A program made the position numbers and the translations under genes. Below are positions 25,136 to 35,500 of a DNA stretch of 64,000 bases, one piece after another. The stretch spans positions 19,057,501 through 19,121,500 of the forward strand of contig CM040094.1 of NCBI GenBank assembly GCA_022496805.1, in the 5' to 3' direction. This DNA is from Pohlia nutans. Taxonomy: Eukaryota; Streptophyta; Bryopsida; Bryales; Mniaceae. Each line of letters begins with the position of its first letter. The first letter of the stretch is position 1. The notes below the pieces were generated by a model. It saw nothing but the letters and a program-made list of their open reading frames with translations. It had not been told where the DNA came from and made no database searches.

Positions 25136-25327
25136 CCACGGTTATAGGGGCAGCGGTCATAGGGTACCAAAAATTACTATTATTAGTAAAAAGTCTAAAA
25201 ATAGTATTTTATTTTCTAAAATTAGTGTCATTTTTCAAATTCAGATGGATCCTATGCTCTAGGCTCTCCAAATCCCCGCTCTCCGGACTTGGGCTCTCCT
25301 CTGTAGGCTCGCACGGTAGCGTCGTTG
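25136..25327 (-). repeat. MULE-A right end (transposase side): TIR, heptamers, subterminal motif
   Basis: Read inward from 25327 the TIR is CAACGACGCTACCGTGCGAG. Then come GAGAGCC-type units (about 25255-25305) and two copies of the subterminal motif (CGGTCATAGG at 25154-25163 and CCACGGTTATAGG at 25136-25148). Confidence 0.75.
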
Positions 25328-25336
25328 GTATGACCA

Positions 25337-25602
25337 CAAGTGCATCAAATTGAACGAAACAACGTTCCACTTACAAAAGAGGCTTGGAATAAAAAACTTG
25401 GAAATTCAAAGGAAGAGATCGACCAAGAAGAGTGCTCCCACGTGTGATTTCAGCCCGTGCACACCTCCAGGAGAGAAGACTTTTCCAAAACGCTCCAAAA
25501 TGCTCCCAAAAGCTCCAAATCAACCCCTTCCGCAACGACCTCGAACTAATTGCCTCAATGCAATCAAAGACTCATGCAACACACATGAGTGGGCCCCTAA
25601 CC
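25337..25602 (-). other. copia-1 leader, distal part, with primer-binding site
   Basis: Next to the LTR (25584-25602, minus sense) is GGTTAGGGGCCCACTCATG. It differs by one base from the copia-2 site and matches the anticodon stem-loop of initiator tRNA-Met, not its 3' end, which implies a half-tRNA primer. Confidence 0.7.
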
Positions 25603-25738
25603 TATTGAAGGTAAGAGATGAGAGCACAAGGCACACACACACACAAGGAATACATAGAAGGAGATGATCTTTACTCAAAGGCCTGACCCGAACCTCTTTG
25701 GCTCCTAGCAATACTACCGTACATCAATTACCTCAATA
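25603..25738 (-). repeat. 5' LTR of copia-1, internally deleted
   Basis: Ends and flanking segments match the LTR at 3782-4038, but about 120 bp in the middle are missing. It is followed by the AAAGG target copy. Confidence 0.85.
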
Positions 25739-25743
25739 AAAGG

Positions 25744-26968
25744 GTCTAGTCATGGACTAGTCATATAAGTAGTCATATTTTTGAGGACCTGGGTGGGAAC
25801 GTCTACGGGAACGAGACATATGTTCTCCTGCCCGGTTCCCAGAGTCATGCTCTGAGTGCTTACTATGTGTAGTCATACTAATGTAGTCGGATTGTATGGG
25901 TATATGGTTTATGTATGTCTTAGTATAGTACTAGAGTTGGTTTGGGTGACTACATGAAGTCATATAGTAAATAACCCGACTAATAGTAGTCATATATTTC
26001 AATCAGATGATTTTGAAGTCCTCTACTCGTTGGCTCAATGGGTGAGTGCTGTAAAATAGGAGTAGGTCCATAATCTTCACTTACATAATAGCTTGTCTAT
26101 TCAACACTACCATGTCTGCGCGCAAACATTATAGGATGTCATTTTAGGGCACCATTCTAGAAACACTACTAAATACACCTTCAAAAATTAGTATGTATTT
26201 GGGTTGGACGTCCAAAAATCATGATTCCACTTGCTCTATCTTTCCACTTGCTTTCCAGATGCACGAAATTGCCTTGTATGCTTAACTTTGCTACAGATTT
26301 CCCATGCTCACAAAGAAGCCATTATTGATCACCTTCCCATACTTTTTTGAGATGTCAAAGTGATTGCAAAATAACGTAGTCATGTGGACAGTATTCTTTA
26401 CTGGAATTAGTAATGACTGCGAAATAACATAGTCATCGACACAATTTCCTATACTTATATTGGTAATGAATTGCATTTTAGTAACACCTATAAATACAAC
26501 TTCAAAAATTAGTAACTAATTGCAAGAGAGTCCAAAAATCATGATTAGCACTTGCTCTATCTTTCCACTTACTTTCCAGCTGCATGAAAATGCCTTGTAT
26601 GCTTAACTTTGCTTTAGATTTCCCAGGTTGACACATTGGGCTATAATTGATCACCTTCCCATATTTTTTGGAGACGTCAAAGTGATTGCAAAATAACGTA
26701 GTCATGTGGACAGTTTTCTTTACTTAAATTAGTAATGAATGCAAAATAACATAGTCATCTAGACAGTTTCCTTTACTTATACTAGTAACGAATTGCGTTT
26801 TAGCAACACCTATAAATACAACTTCAAACAATTACTAACTAATTGCAAGAGAGTCCAAAAATTAGTTTCCCATTTTGACAAATGAGCTATTACTGATCAC
26901 CTTTCCGTACTTTTTTGAGATGTCAAAGTGATTGCAAAATACTGTAGTCATGTGCATAGTTTTCTTTA
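25744..26968 (+). repeat. CACTA subterminal region with about 322-bp tandem repeats
   Basis: From 25744 to 26090 the DNA has clustered TAGTCAT/ATGACTA motifs. From about 26180 a 322-bp unit is repeated (starts near 26180, 26501 and 26823), each containing TTCAAAAATTAGTA, a CATGATT phrase and two or three copies of GCAAAATAACGTAGTCATG. The third unit is cut by MULE-B at 26979 and continues at 38093. No gene is seen. Confidence 0.75.
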
Positions 26969-26978
26969 CTTATATTGG

Positions 26979-27169
26979 CAACGACGCTAGTTTGTGAGCG
27001 GTGAGCAGTGAGCGGTGAGCGGTGAGCAGTGAGGCACAGAATTTAGAGCGGTGAGATCCGGTTTGACTTCGTCAAATACACTAAATTTAGAAAATATTCG
27101 AATATTCGTCTATTTTTAGGAATTGTAGGGACCCATTACCATGGAATATTTATCCCCTATGACCGCGGA
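26979..27169 (+). repeat. MULE-B left end: TIR, GTGAGCG heptamers, subterminal motif
   Basis: The TIR starts CAACGACGCTA. It is followed by five or six 7-bp units GTGAGCG/GTGAGCA (26994-27033) and by CCTATGACCGCGGA at 27156-27169. Confidence 0.78.
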
Positions 27170-27396
27170 ATGGGCCATGGAGAAGTGAAAAATATTGCCA
27201 GAACGGTCTCGTATCAAGGCATTGCAAGGGAAAGAAAATATAGTACCATTGTGATATACGGAGTAGAAGCTTAGAGTATTAGGGTTGACTCAGGAAGATA
27301 CCAAAGTTAGGGTAGGTTTAGGGTTTAGGGTAGAAATCACAAAATGAAGAGTGGAAGTAATACATGCACCGTACACATAAAACTCGTAAGAGAAAT

Positions 27397-27419
27397 AGTG
27401 GCCCTTTTAGTCTCACTAC
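27397..27419 (+). promoter_or_regulatory. conserved 23-nt motif downstream of the MULE-B transposase
   Basis: It is identical to the motif at 9631-9653. It lies about 65 bp past the transposase stop codon. TTTAGGG repeats (about 27308-27326) lie nearby. Confidence 0.55.
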
Positions 27420-27482
27420 CAAAATCAATTCTGGTCATCATAATCAAAAAACATCAATAATTGCCCCTAGGAATGCCATATC

Positions 27483-28594
27483 CTAAGAAGTCAAGGGGGC
27501 CAAGAGCCCACTTTGGTGGATGCGCTTCACTTCATTGAAACTGAAACTGGGAGCGTGGATGAAGTAGTCTACCTCGGAATCAAGACCACATACTTCAATG
27601 AAGACAAAGTAAAGATGCTTGCAATTGGCCCAGTGGCCACGCTTTCCGAGAGCCTTGGTGGCCATCTCCTTGAAATAAGGGCAGGTGCAGGCCGGCAACT
27701 GAGATATAGTCAAATAGTATTGCTGAACAGTTGGTGGAGTGCCGAAATCAAGGGTGACGATGCATCCGAGGGCTGGAGCTGGGATCATGCTGACCTTTTG
27801 AACTTGGCCCTTTAGAGTGAGGGCGGAAGCACAAATTATTGGAGTGGCGCGTTGTGGGCGCCTTCATATTGCGACGGATGTTCTTGCCGGACCTCCGTTT
27901 TGGGAACTCATCCGGGTACGCTGGGGTAACATACGCAGCCAGGTCCACAGGAAGGTGCTGATCAGTGAAGAGCCTCCTTGGTGAGATATCTTCGCGTTGG
28001 GGAAGACGGAACCGAGCATCTTCTAATTGCAACACCTCCTTCCGGGTTAGATTAGTGCCGATCTTGACAGGCCAGATGTCCGGGACTTCAGGCCTAGATA
28101 TAGCCCACTTTCGACGGGTCCCCTTCACACATCTCTCAATATCATCTTTGCAGAAGAAGAATTGCATGCACTCCGTCTTGTTCTTCCGATAATTATTCAT
28201 CATGCCCGTGTACGTTGGTGCAGCAGTGCTCTTTCCATCCTGAACTATACGAGCTGTACACTTCTTCTTCGTCACAGCTTGTTGGGCAAAGCAGGCCTTT
28301 GCGGATTTAGGTGGCAGTCGAGCGATATGTCATTCAGTTTCGTCGCAGGCGGTTTCTTGAACTGCAGTAACGTGGTGCGCCTTCCTCGTAGGAGTGGCGG
28401 CGGTCATCTGTCTTGGAACTTCTGGGACGAGAGAGTCGGTCGGAGAGGCTTATAGTGAAGTAGGAGAATCAATGATTACGGTTGAGGTCCTACTAGACCT
28501 CGTTTGCACACGTGGGCGCGAGATAGATATCTTATCAGGCCTATGCGAGTCGAATTCGGAACCAAGTGGAACGTCAGCCTTTCACTTCAATGAC
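27483..28594 (-). pseudogene. MULE-B transposase, C-terminal fragment
   Basis: Homology begins at KADVPLGSEFDSHRPDKISI near 28590 and continues through stops and a frameshift. It includes QAVTKKKCTARIVQDGKSTA, RCVKGTRRKWAISRPEVPDI and the SWIM finger CTCPYF..NCKHLYFVF, ending in SFSFNEVKRIHQSG. The DDE core and N-terminus are absent, so it cannot be a transposase. It is closest to MULE-C among the copies here. The identical fragment, inverted, is at 46967-48075. Confidence 0.85.
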
Positions 28595-29290
28595 ACGTGA
28601 CGTGTGACGCGTGACGAGTGGTGACGCGTGACGCGTGACGAGTGGTGCGTGACGCGTGATGAGTGGTACGTGACGAGTACGAGTGGTGCGTGTGGTGCGA
28701 GACGAGTGGTGCGTGACGGAGTACGAGTTGTGCATGACGAGTCCTATGGAGTCCCGGGGTGTGTACGTGGCGAGTGGGACAGTGGGAGTCGAGTGGTGAC
28801 GGTGCGTGACGGTGCGTCCCGGGGTGTCTACGTACGAGGGGTGCGTGGCGAATAGGACAGTGGGAGTCCCATGGAGTCCCGGGGTGGTGCGTGCCTCGGG
28901 AGGGAGCCAGCTCGTTACCGAGCTCGTGGTGGCAACTCGTCATCACGACCCGGCTCCTGACCGCGCGAACTGTCCCATTTTGTTGTGACTTGTCCCATTC
29001 CTTCTCGTAATCTCTGTGATTTCTCGAGCTAAGTGTGAGTTGCAACTGATTTCTCGAGCCAAGTGTGACTTTGCTCCCCACGTCGTGACGAGTCAAAAAA
29101 CGCACTTGGATGGGAGCGAGCACCAGCACCATGTCCCACCACTCTGTCCCTTTTATCTGAGTTCCAAATTACATGACCCGGGAGTATGAGTGGTTTTGAG
29201 TGCGGGGCGGGCTTGTCCCGCTCCGTCACGAGGCGCCCTCAAAACCGAGTTGTGATTCTAACTAACTAACTTAGAGCTTGTCCAAGGGCA
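28595..29290. repeat. GC-rich minisatellite-like filler in MULE-B
   Basis: 28595-28880 is made of imperfect GTGACGCGTGACGAGTGGT phrases. 28880-29290 is GC-rich and contains CGAGCCAAGTGTGA duplicates near 29020-29060. It marks the join between the two truncated genes. The arginine/histidine-rich open frames here come from the repeat. Confidence 0.65.
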
Positions 29291-29293
29291 TTT

Positions 29294-29970
29294 CCACTAG
29301 AGCTAAACCGCGCCCCCCCCCACCGGGTCCTAAACTGGCCCGAGTGAAACTGGCCGTCCCAGCGAGGCACGCCACAAGCGAGCCAGCTCGTTACCAAGTC
29401 TCCAGCGGCCGCTCGGTACCGAGCTGCTCCATTTGACGACTACAAATTTGTTTTTTTGCTCCAAACGACTGCAGATTTGTTTTTTTAGATTTTCGACTGC
29501 AATTTTAATCATTTAGGGGCGTGTAATATACCGTTGGAAAGGTATTTTCAAGAGATTTCCAACGGTATATTACACGCCCTGAAATTCCTAAAATTGCAGT
29601 CATAAATCAAAAAAGAAAAATCTGCAGTCGCTATGCGAGCCAGCTTGTTACCAAGTCTCCAGCGGCCGCTCGGTACCGAGCTGCTCCATTTGACGACTGC
29701 AGATTTGATTTTTTGCTCCAAACGATTGCAGATTTGTTTTTTTAGATTTTCGACTGCAATTTTAATCATTTAGGGGCGTGTAATATACCGTTGGAAAGGT
29801 ATTTTTAAGACCTTTCCAACGGTATATTACACGCCCTGAAATTCCTAAAATTGCAGTCGTAAATCAAAAAAGAAAAATCTGGAGTCGCTATGCGACTACA
29901 GATCAGGGTGGTCAAAAGAACCGCAGCCGATTTTGGGTCCGGTTCTTTTCGACCATGTTTTCTACTAGTG
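29294..29970. mobile_element. CACTA-like non-autonomous insertion with tandem hairpins
   Basis: The right end TTTTCTACTAGTG (29958-29970) is CACTAGTAGAAAA on the minus strand. Next to it is a hairpin (TGGTCAAAAGAACC..GGTTCTTTTCGACCA), a typical CACTA-MITE layout. The body holds two tandem units of about 250 bp, each an inverted repeat around GTGTAATATACCGTTGGAAA (about 29455-29635 and 29690-29890). The left boundary is uncertain; CACTAGAGC at 29298 is a weak candidate. Confidence 0.5.
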
Positions 29971-31250
29971 TAGTAATTTAAATTATAATTTTGATTGTTT
30001 TTTCTTGGGTCACGGTTGTACAGCTTGAGGACTCTGTCGCGGCTGAGGTCATAAACACCCTTCTTTGATGACATTCAGATTGACTGGGAAGCCCGTCCTG
30101 ACTTGGATGAAATCAACCAATACGTTGAGAAATGGAGAATCCTTGTCTGGGATCGAGCATTCTACTTTATACTCAAGAAGGCCAATGGCTACTCTAGAAT
30201 AAGTGCCTTCAAAGACCAAAAGGGGACCTCAAATGCCGTCAAACGACTCCTGTACAGGTTTGCAATCCACAAATACCTTCCCATTTCACAAATTCATTTC
30301 ACTTTACAATTGCACTACTCTACCTATGTATTAAAACATTTTGCTTTTGTACTTACAGGTACTTCAATCGCAAACTCCTTGGTAAGGGTGCGATTGATCG
30401 GAAAGCTATGCCTAAGTTTTTTGGTGCATGGATTGACAAGGCAATGCCATCATACGTTTTCACACCAAATCAACTACGATTGTTTAAGCTTTCTGAGCTA
30501 CTAGCCTCGCCTTGGTACCTAGAATGCGCGAAGAATTACTCAAAGCTCGCTTCGAACAAGTATGCACGGAATCTTGCCAAAGGTGATGATTCTTAACAAA
30601 TCGCTTATTGCTCTTGGGGAGCAGAAATTGAAGGAGGGCACAGCTCCAGCTGCTTGGGTTGATATACTAAACTTTGCTAAAACGGTACGTATACATCTCT
30701 ATACTATTTTATCATTAATCCGCATTATGCATTTCATCTAATTCTGATTTCTAATTCTAGAACATAGCCAATCACAATAAAATAATCTTCACCTTCAAGA
30801 GTATTCCACCTTATTCCAAGAAACTATTCATGATTTGAGCCCATTAACATCTACTCTGAGACCATAAAAGTGTTAATAAAGACCTCAAAAGGAAGTAGCA
30901 AGAATACCTTGTATAAGTTGAAAAGTATTTGTTTGCGCGTGACTGCACTGCTGCGTTTCAAGCTTCTTTTAATTATCAAAAACACCTGCACAAGAAGTTA
31001 TATGAGCGATACTCAGATACATCGAGGACTAAGATTAACAAATGCTATGAAAAATACGTGATTCATTATGAGTCTGTTTTTGCTTCCACGTTCCATGCAA
31101 GAGAAACTATGTGCAGACATGTCTACCATTCAGTACTCTAAGTAAAACAGTTGCACATCGACGAAGTGTGGATCGGATACAAAACAGAATCCAACACACG
31201 AAGAGATTAGGTCGTGCCAACTTTGGCTTCAGAAACTGCAAGGTGGTCAG

Positions 31251-31568
31251 TGTTGAAGTAGGATGATTGCGTGGGCTGAAGTTGCTCATAGCCATGCGCA
31301 TTAGCTAGAGTAGATGATGCGAATGAGCTAGACTTGCAACTAGAGAAGTGATACTAGTTAGAAGTAATGAGAATTGGGTCTCCTAAGTGATATGGGCTGA
31401 TCCTAGTGTACTAGGAGTGGAGTATGGGCTGATGTCCCATATGGTTTGCCAAGGGGACTCCCTTGGGTGTGCTACTTAAGAGGGGCAGCCCATGAGTAAA
31501 GATCATCTCTTTCCTATGCATTCCAAGTGTTTGTGTGAGGCTTTGGCATTCTAATCTAACCTTCAATA
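31251..31568 (+). repeat. 5' LTR of copia-2
   Basis: It starts TGTTGAAGTAGG and ends CCTTCAATA. The only difference from the 3' LTR is T in TCCTAAGTG (C in the other). The LTR should contain promoter and polyadenylation signals; none is unambiguous by eye. Confidence 0.96.
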
Positions 31569-31587
31569 GGTTATGGGCCCACTCATG
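31569..31587 (+). other. primer-binding site, initiator tRNA-Met half-molecule type
   Basis: GGTTATGGGCCCAC, starting at the first base after the LTR, is complementary to the anticodon stem and loop (GTGGGCCCAUAACC) of plant initiator tRNA-Met. Most plant copia elements pair with the tRNA 3' end (TGGTATCAGAGC). This arrangement is the one described for Drosophila copia, primed by a tRNA cut in the anticodon loop. Confidence 0.75.
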
Positions 31588-32531
31588 TGTTTTGCGTGAG
31601 TCAAAGATTAGATTGCTCATTGTGTGGAGGTCGTGCGTTGGAGCGCTGATTTTGGAGTATTGGAGCGCTGATTTGGAACTTTGGAGGGCTGAATTCGAGC
31701 TTTGGTGGGCTGATTTCGACATTGGGAGGTATTACAATCTTCCTACCTTTGATCTACGTGTTGGAGGGCTGAATTCGCACTTTGGAGCTATCATTTGTTG
31801 ATTTGGAGCTTTTGGAGCACTTTGGAGCACCTTTGGAGTTTATACACGTCTACAAGGGCTGAATTGGAGCTTTGGAGCTTATTGGTGCTTGTTGGAGTAT
31901 ATTGGAGCTGATTGGAGCTTATTGGAGCTTATTGGAGCTTATTGGCTCAATTTGTGCTTAATTTGTGCACTTGTGTTGTTGCAAGGCACTTTTATGCTTT
32001 GAGGCTCTTGGGGTGAGTCTACAATCTGATTTTGGTATTGCAATTCTTGCACAAGGGTTTGGAATGTGAGTTATGCCCTTGGAGTGCTCAAAATTAGAGT
32101 TTGGGTTAGTGAATGCACAACGGGGCTGATTTGATGAATTTCAATGCAATTAGGACTTGAAGAGGCTGAATTTGCATTGATTTAGAGTCCTTGGAAGGCA
32201 CAAGGGTGTCCATAGGGTGCATTACGTGTTGTGAAGCACAAGGGTGCTGATTTGAGTGGATTTGAGCCAACGAGTGCGCAATTCTCCTAGTTAGGGTGTT
32301 GTGGTATGATCTTGTGCAAATTCACTAAGAACAATCACGATTGAGTGTTGTGAGGTTGATGTGTAGCACAAAGGTGCTGATTTAGTGTTTGGAATTAGTT
32401 TGGAGGCATTAGAAGCACGTACGTGTGCAATTTGCCTCACAAATCACAAAATTGTCAAAAAATCATAAAAACAATTTTTCTTAGCTTTCTAGGGGCTGAA
32501 TTTTGTGAGCGTACGTCCTTCAATCAAGGAT
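31588..32531 (+). other. copia-2 untranslated leader
   Basis: About 0.94 kb, thymine- and guanine-rich. It contains a 10-bp minisatellite ATTGGAGCTT at about 31850-31955 and repeated GCTGAATT or GCTGATTT phrases. The leader would carry packaging signals, which I cannot identify. Confidence 0.65.
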
Positions 32532-35500
32532 ATGGCTACATTTGAGGGTGAAGGTGCTAAGGTTGTAGACAAGTTCGATGGCGTCAACTTCCACTTGTGG
32601 AAATTCAAGATGGAAATGGTCATGGCCGAAAAAGAATTGTGGGAGATAGTTGAGGGTAGTGAGGAACCGCCTTCGTCCGACGCCGAGGCTAGGGTACGAA
32701 CTGCGTACACTCGGCAAGAGAAAAAGGCCTTTGCGATTTTGGCTCTTAATCTTTTTGATTCCCAGCTTTCTCATATTCGGTCGTGCAAGACTCCCGCCGA
32801 GGCATGGGCCAAGCTTTGCAATATTCATGAGGCAAAGAGCTTGGTCAATATCTTGTTTTTGAGGCGCAAGTTTTTCACCATCAAGATGGAAGAAAACGAC
32901 GACATGTTGGCGCACATCAACAAAGTCAAGGCTCTTGCGGATCAGCTCAACGGCGCAGACGTCAACATTACCGACGGTGATATCGTTATGACGCTCCTCG
33001 AGAGTTTGCCGCCGTCGTACGAGTATCTTATCGTTGCTATGGAGAGTAGGCCCATTAGCGAGCTCACTCTTGATTATGTGACATCACGGTTGTTGCATGA
33101 ACTCTCGCGGCGCAAAGAGAACGAGACTCGTGGCGATAGCGCGGCGCTTATGGCGAAGCAATCCAAGAGCGGTGCCAGTGGGAGCTCTACAGACAAGGTA
33201 TGCTACTATTGCGGTAAGAAGGGCCACTTGGCAAAATTTTGCTACAAACGCAAGAGAGAGGAAAGTGCCAACAATACAAAGGTCAACGATGCAGGTGATG
33301 AGTACGCATTTATGACTAGCGTCTCTTCTTGTAGTGATGACGGGGACGAGTATGCAATGATGGCAAGTGACGTGTCATGCAATGGTAGTGTGATCGATTG
33401 GATTGTTGATTCGGGAGCCTCGAGTCACATGGCGCCCATTAGGACTTGTTTCCAATCATATCACGTCATATCTCCAAAGAATGTCATTTTGGGTGATGAT
33501 ACGGTTCTTCAAGCCGTGGGTAAAGGATCCATCGTCGTAGACACCGAGGTGAAGGGTCGTGTGAAGACAATTACCATCCATGATGTCCTCCACGTTCCCA
33601 AGTTGAAGGCAAATCTTTTATCGGTGCGACATTTGGTGATGAAGCATTTGCGAGTGGAATTTAGCGACCAAGGGTGTTTTGTGTTGTTTCCAAGTCGTGA
33701 GGAGGTGGCCATTATACACGAAGTCAACGGCTTGTACCAAATCAAGTTTTCCAAGATGCACGCGGCGGAATCGGCAACGTTGGTGCAATCGAGTTCAAAC
33801 GAAGACAAGTTGGCGTTGTGGCATCGTCGTCTCGGGCATTTGAATGTCAAGAGTGTGAAAGCACTGCGTGGAATGGTAAGTGGCATGGATCTTGCACAAT
33901 CACACGTCGCACCTAGTTCATTCACATGTGAGGGTTGTATTGAAGGCAAGCAACAACGCTCACCGTTTCCAGTTGATGGGGCAACTCGTGCAACCAAGGT
34001 TGTTGAGATTGTGCATTCCGACGTGTGTGGTCCAATGAAGACCACGTCTATGGGGGGTTGCAAGTATTTTGTGACGTTCATTGATGATTTTTCGAGGAAG
34101 ATATGGTTGTATCCGATCAAAGCAAAGAGCGAGTGTTTTGAGAAGTTCAAAGAGTTCAAGGCGTTGGTTGAGAAGCAATCCGAGCACAAGATCAAGGTGT
34201 TTCGATCGGATAATGGCGGCGAGTTCATGTCCAACCAATTTGGAGAGTTATTGAAGAAAGAAGGCATTGCTAGACAAACGACAACGCCATATACACCACA
34301 AAAAAACGGAGTTGCAGAGCGTGCAAATCGAACAATTGTGGAAATGGCAAGGAGTATGTTGCATGCACAAAATTTGGGTTTGGACCTTTGGGCGGAAGCG
34401 GTGGTGACTGCGGTGTACACACGCAACCGATGCCCGACGAGTGCGGTTCAAAACATGACACCCGAGCAAGCGTGGAGTGGGAGGCCACCCCGCGTGGAGC
34501 ACATGCGCACATTTGGATGCATCGCATTTGCAAAGGTACCCGATTCTCAAAGAACCAAACTTGAGGCCAAGGCAACAAAATGTGTGTTTCTTGGATATTG
34601 TGAAGGTACCAAGGCGTACAGGCTCATGTCGCTCGAGACCAAGAAGATCATTCGAGCTCGTGATGTGACATTTTGCAAGAATTCCAAGGTTGAAGACAAT
34701 TTGGACGATGGTCCAAGTGGGAGAAGTGGCGATAAACCAGCGATTGTGGACCAATCTTCCAAATCTCCCGTTATTGATATTGTTGATGAAGACGAAGATG
34801 ACGAAGATGGTGGTGATGAGGAACATATTGAGGAGCGACCTTTGAAGACGAAGAATGGCGAGAAAAAGGCACAAGCAACGGCGGTTGAAGACAATGCATC
34901 CTCGAGCGATCGTCGTTATCCAGAGAGAAATCGTAGACCACTTGGCGAGTGGTGGAAGAATCATATTCTCCCTCAAGGTGAGGAGGAGCATGCAAACGTT
35001 GCACTTTTAGATGCTCCATTGACGATTCGTGAAGCGTTGAGTTGTGATGATGCAAACAAGTGGGAGCAAGCCATGCAAGAGGAGTACAAATCGTTGATGG
35101 ACAATGGCACTTGGGAATTGACTCCCCTCCCCAAGAATCGCAACGCTATCGGTTGTAAGTGGGTATTTCGTGCAAAGAGAGATGCAACGGGTGATGTGGT
35201 TTGTTATAAGGCAAGATTGGTGGCAAAGGGCTTTTCACAAATCGAAGGTGTTGATTTTCATGAGACCTTTGCACCGGTGGCGAAATTCACCACTATTCGA
35301 TGCATTTTGGCCATCGGGGCTGCCATGGATTTGGAAATGCATCAAATGGATGTGAAGACGGCGTTCTTGAACGGCGAGTTGGACGAGGACATCTACATGG
35401 TACAACCCGAAGGATTTGTGCAACGAGGTAATGAGAACCTTGTTTGCAAGTTGAACAAGTCATTGTATGGGTTGAAGCAATCTCCACGCGCATGGTATCA

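Larger units (their letters stand above)
9084..25327. mobile_element. MULE-A: 16.2-kb two-gene Mutator-like element
   Basis: A 9-bp direct repeat GTATGACCA flanks the element (9075-9083 and 25328-25336). The ends align as terminal inverted repeats for about 36 bp: the left starts CGGGAATGCTAGGATGTGAG and the right, read inward, starts CAACGACGCTACCGTGCGAG. Inside, a partner gene with ParB-like and methyltransferase-like parts runs leftward (19599 to 9707), and a SWIM-type MULE transposase runs rightward (20880-24829). Both genes carry stops. A 540-bp satellite fills one intron of the partner gene. The element is inserted in the copia-1 leader. Confidence 0.88.
3782..25738 (-). mobile_element. 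copia-1: old Ty1/copia retrotransposon carrying MULE-A
   Basis: LTRs at 3782-4038 and 25603-25738 share the ends TATTGAAGG and CCTCAATA. The right LTR lacks about 120 bp internally. Flanks AGAGG (3777-3781) and AAAGG (25739-25743) look like a 5-bp target duplication with one change. The coding region is 4014-8522 on the minus strand, and the leader is split by MULE-A (9084-25327). Four differences are visible in the roughly 130 bp shared by both LTRs, so it is much older than copia-2 of the same family at 31251-36907. Confidence 0.88.

Noticed and set aside
28587..29132. 181-codon Arg/His-rich ORF (also 46471-46971)
   Set aside because: It lies in GTGACGCGTGACG-type repeats and changes with repeat length between the two copies.
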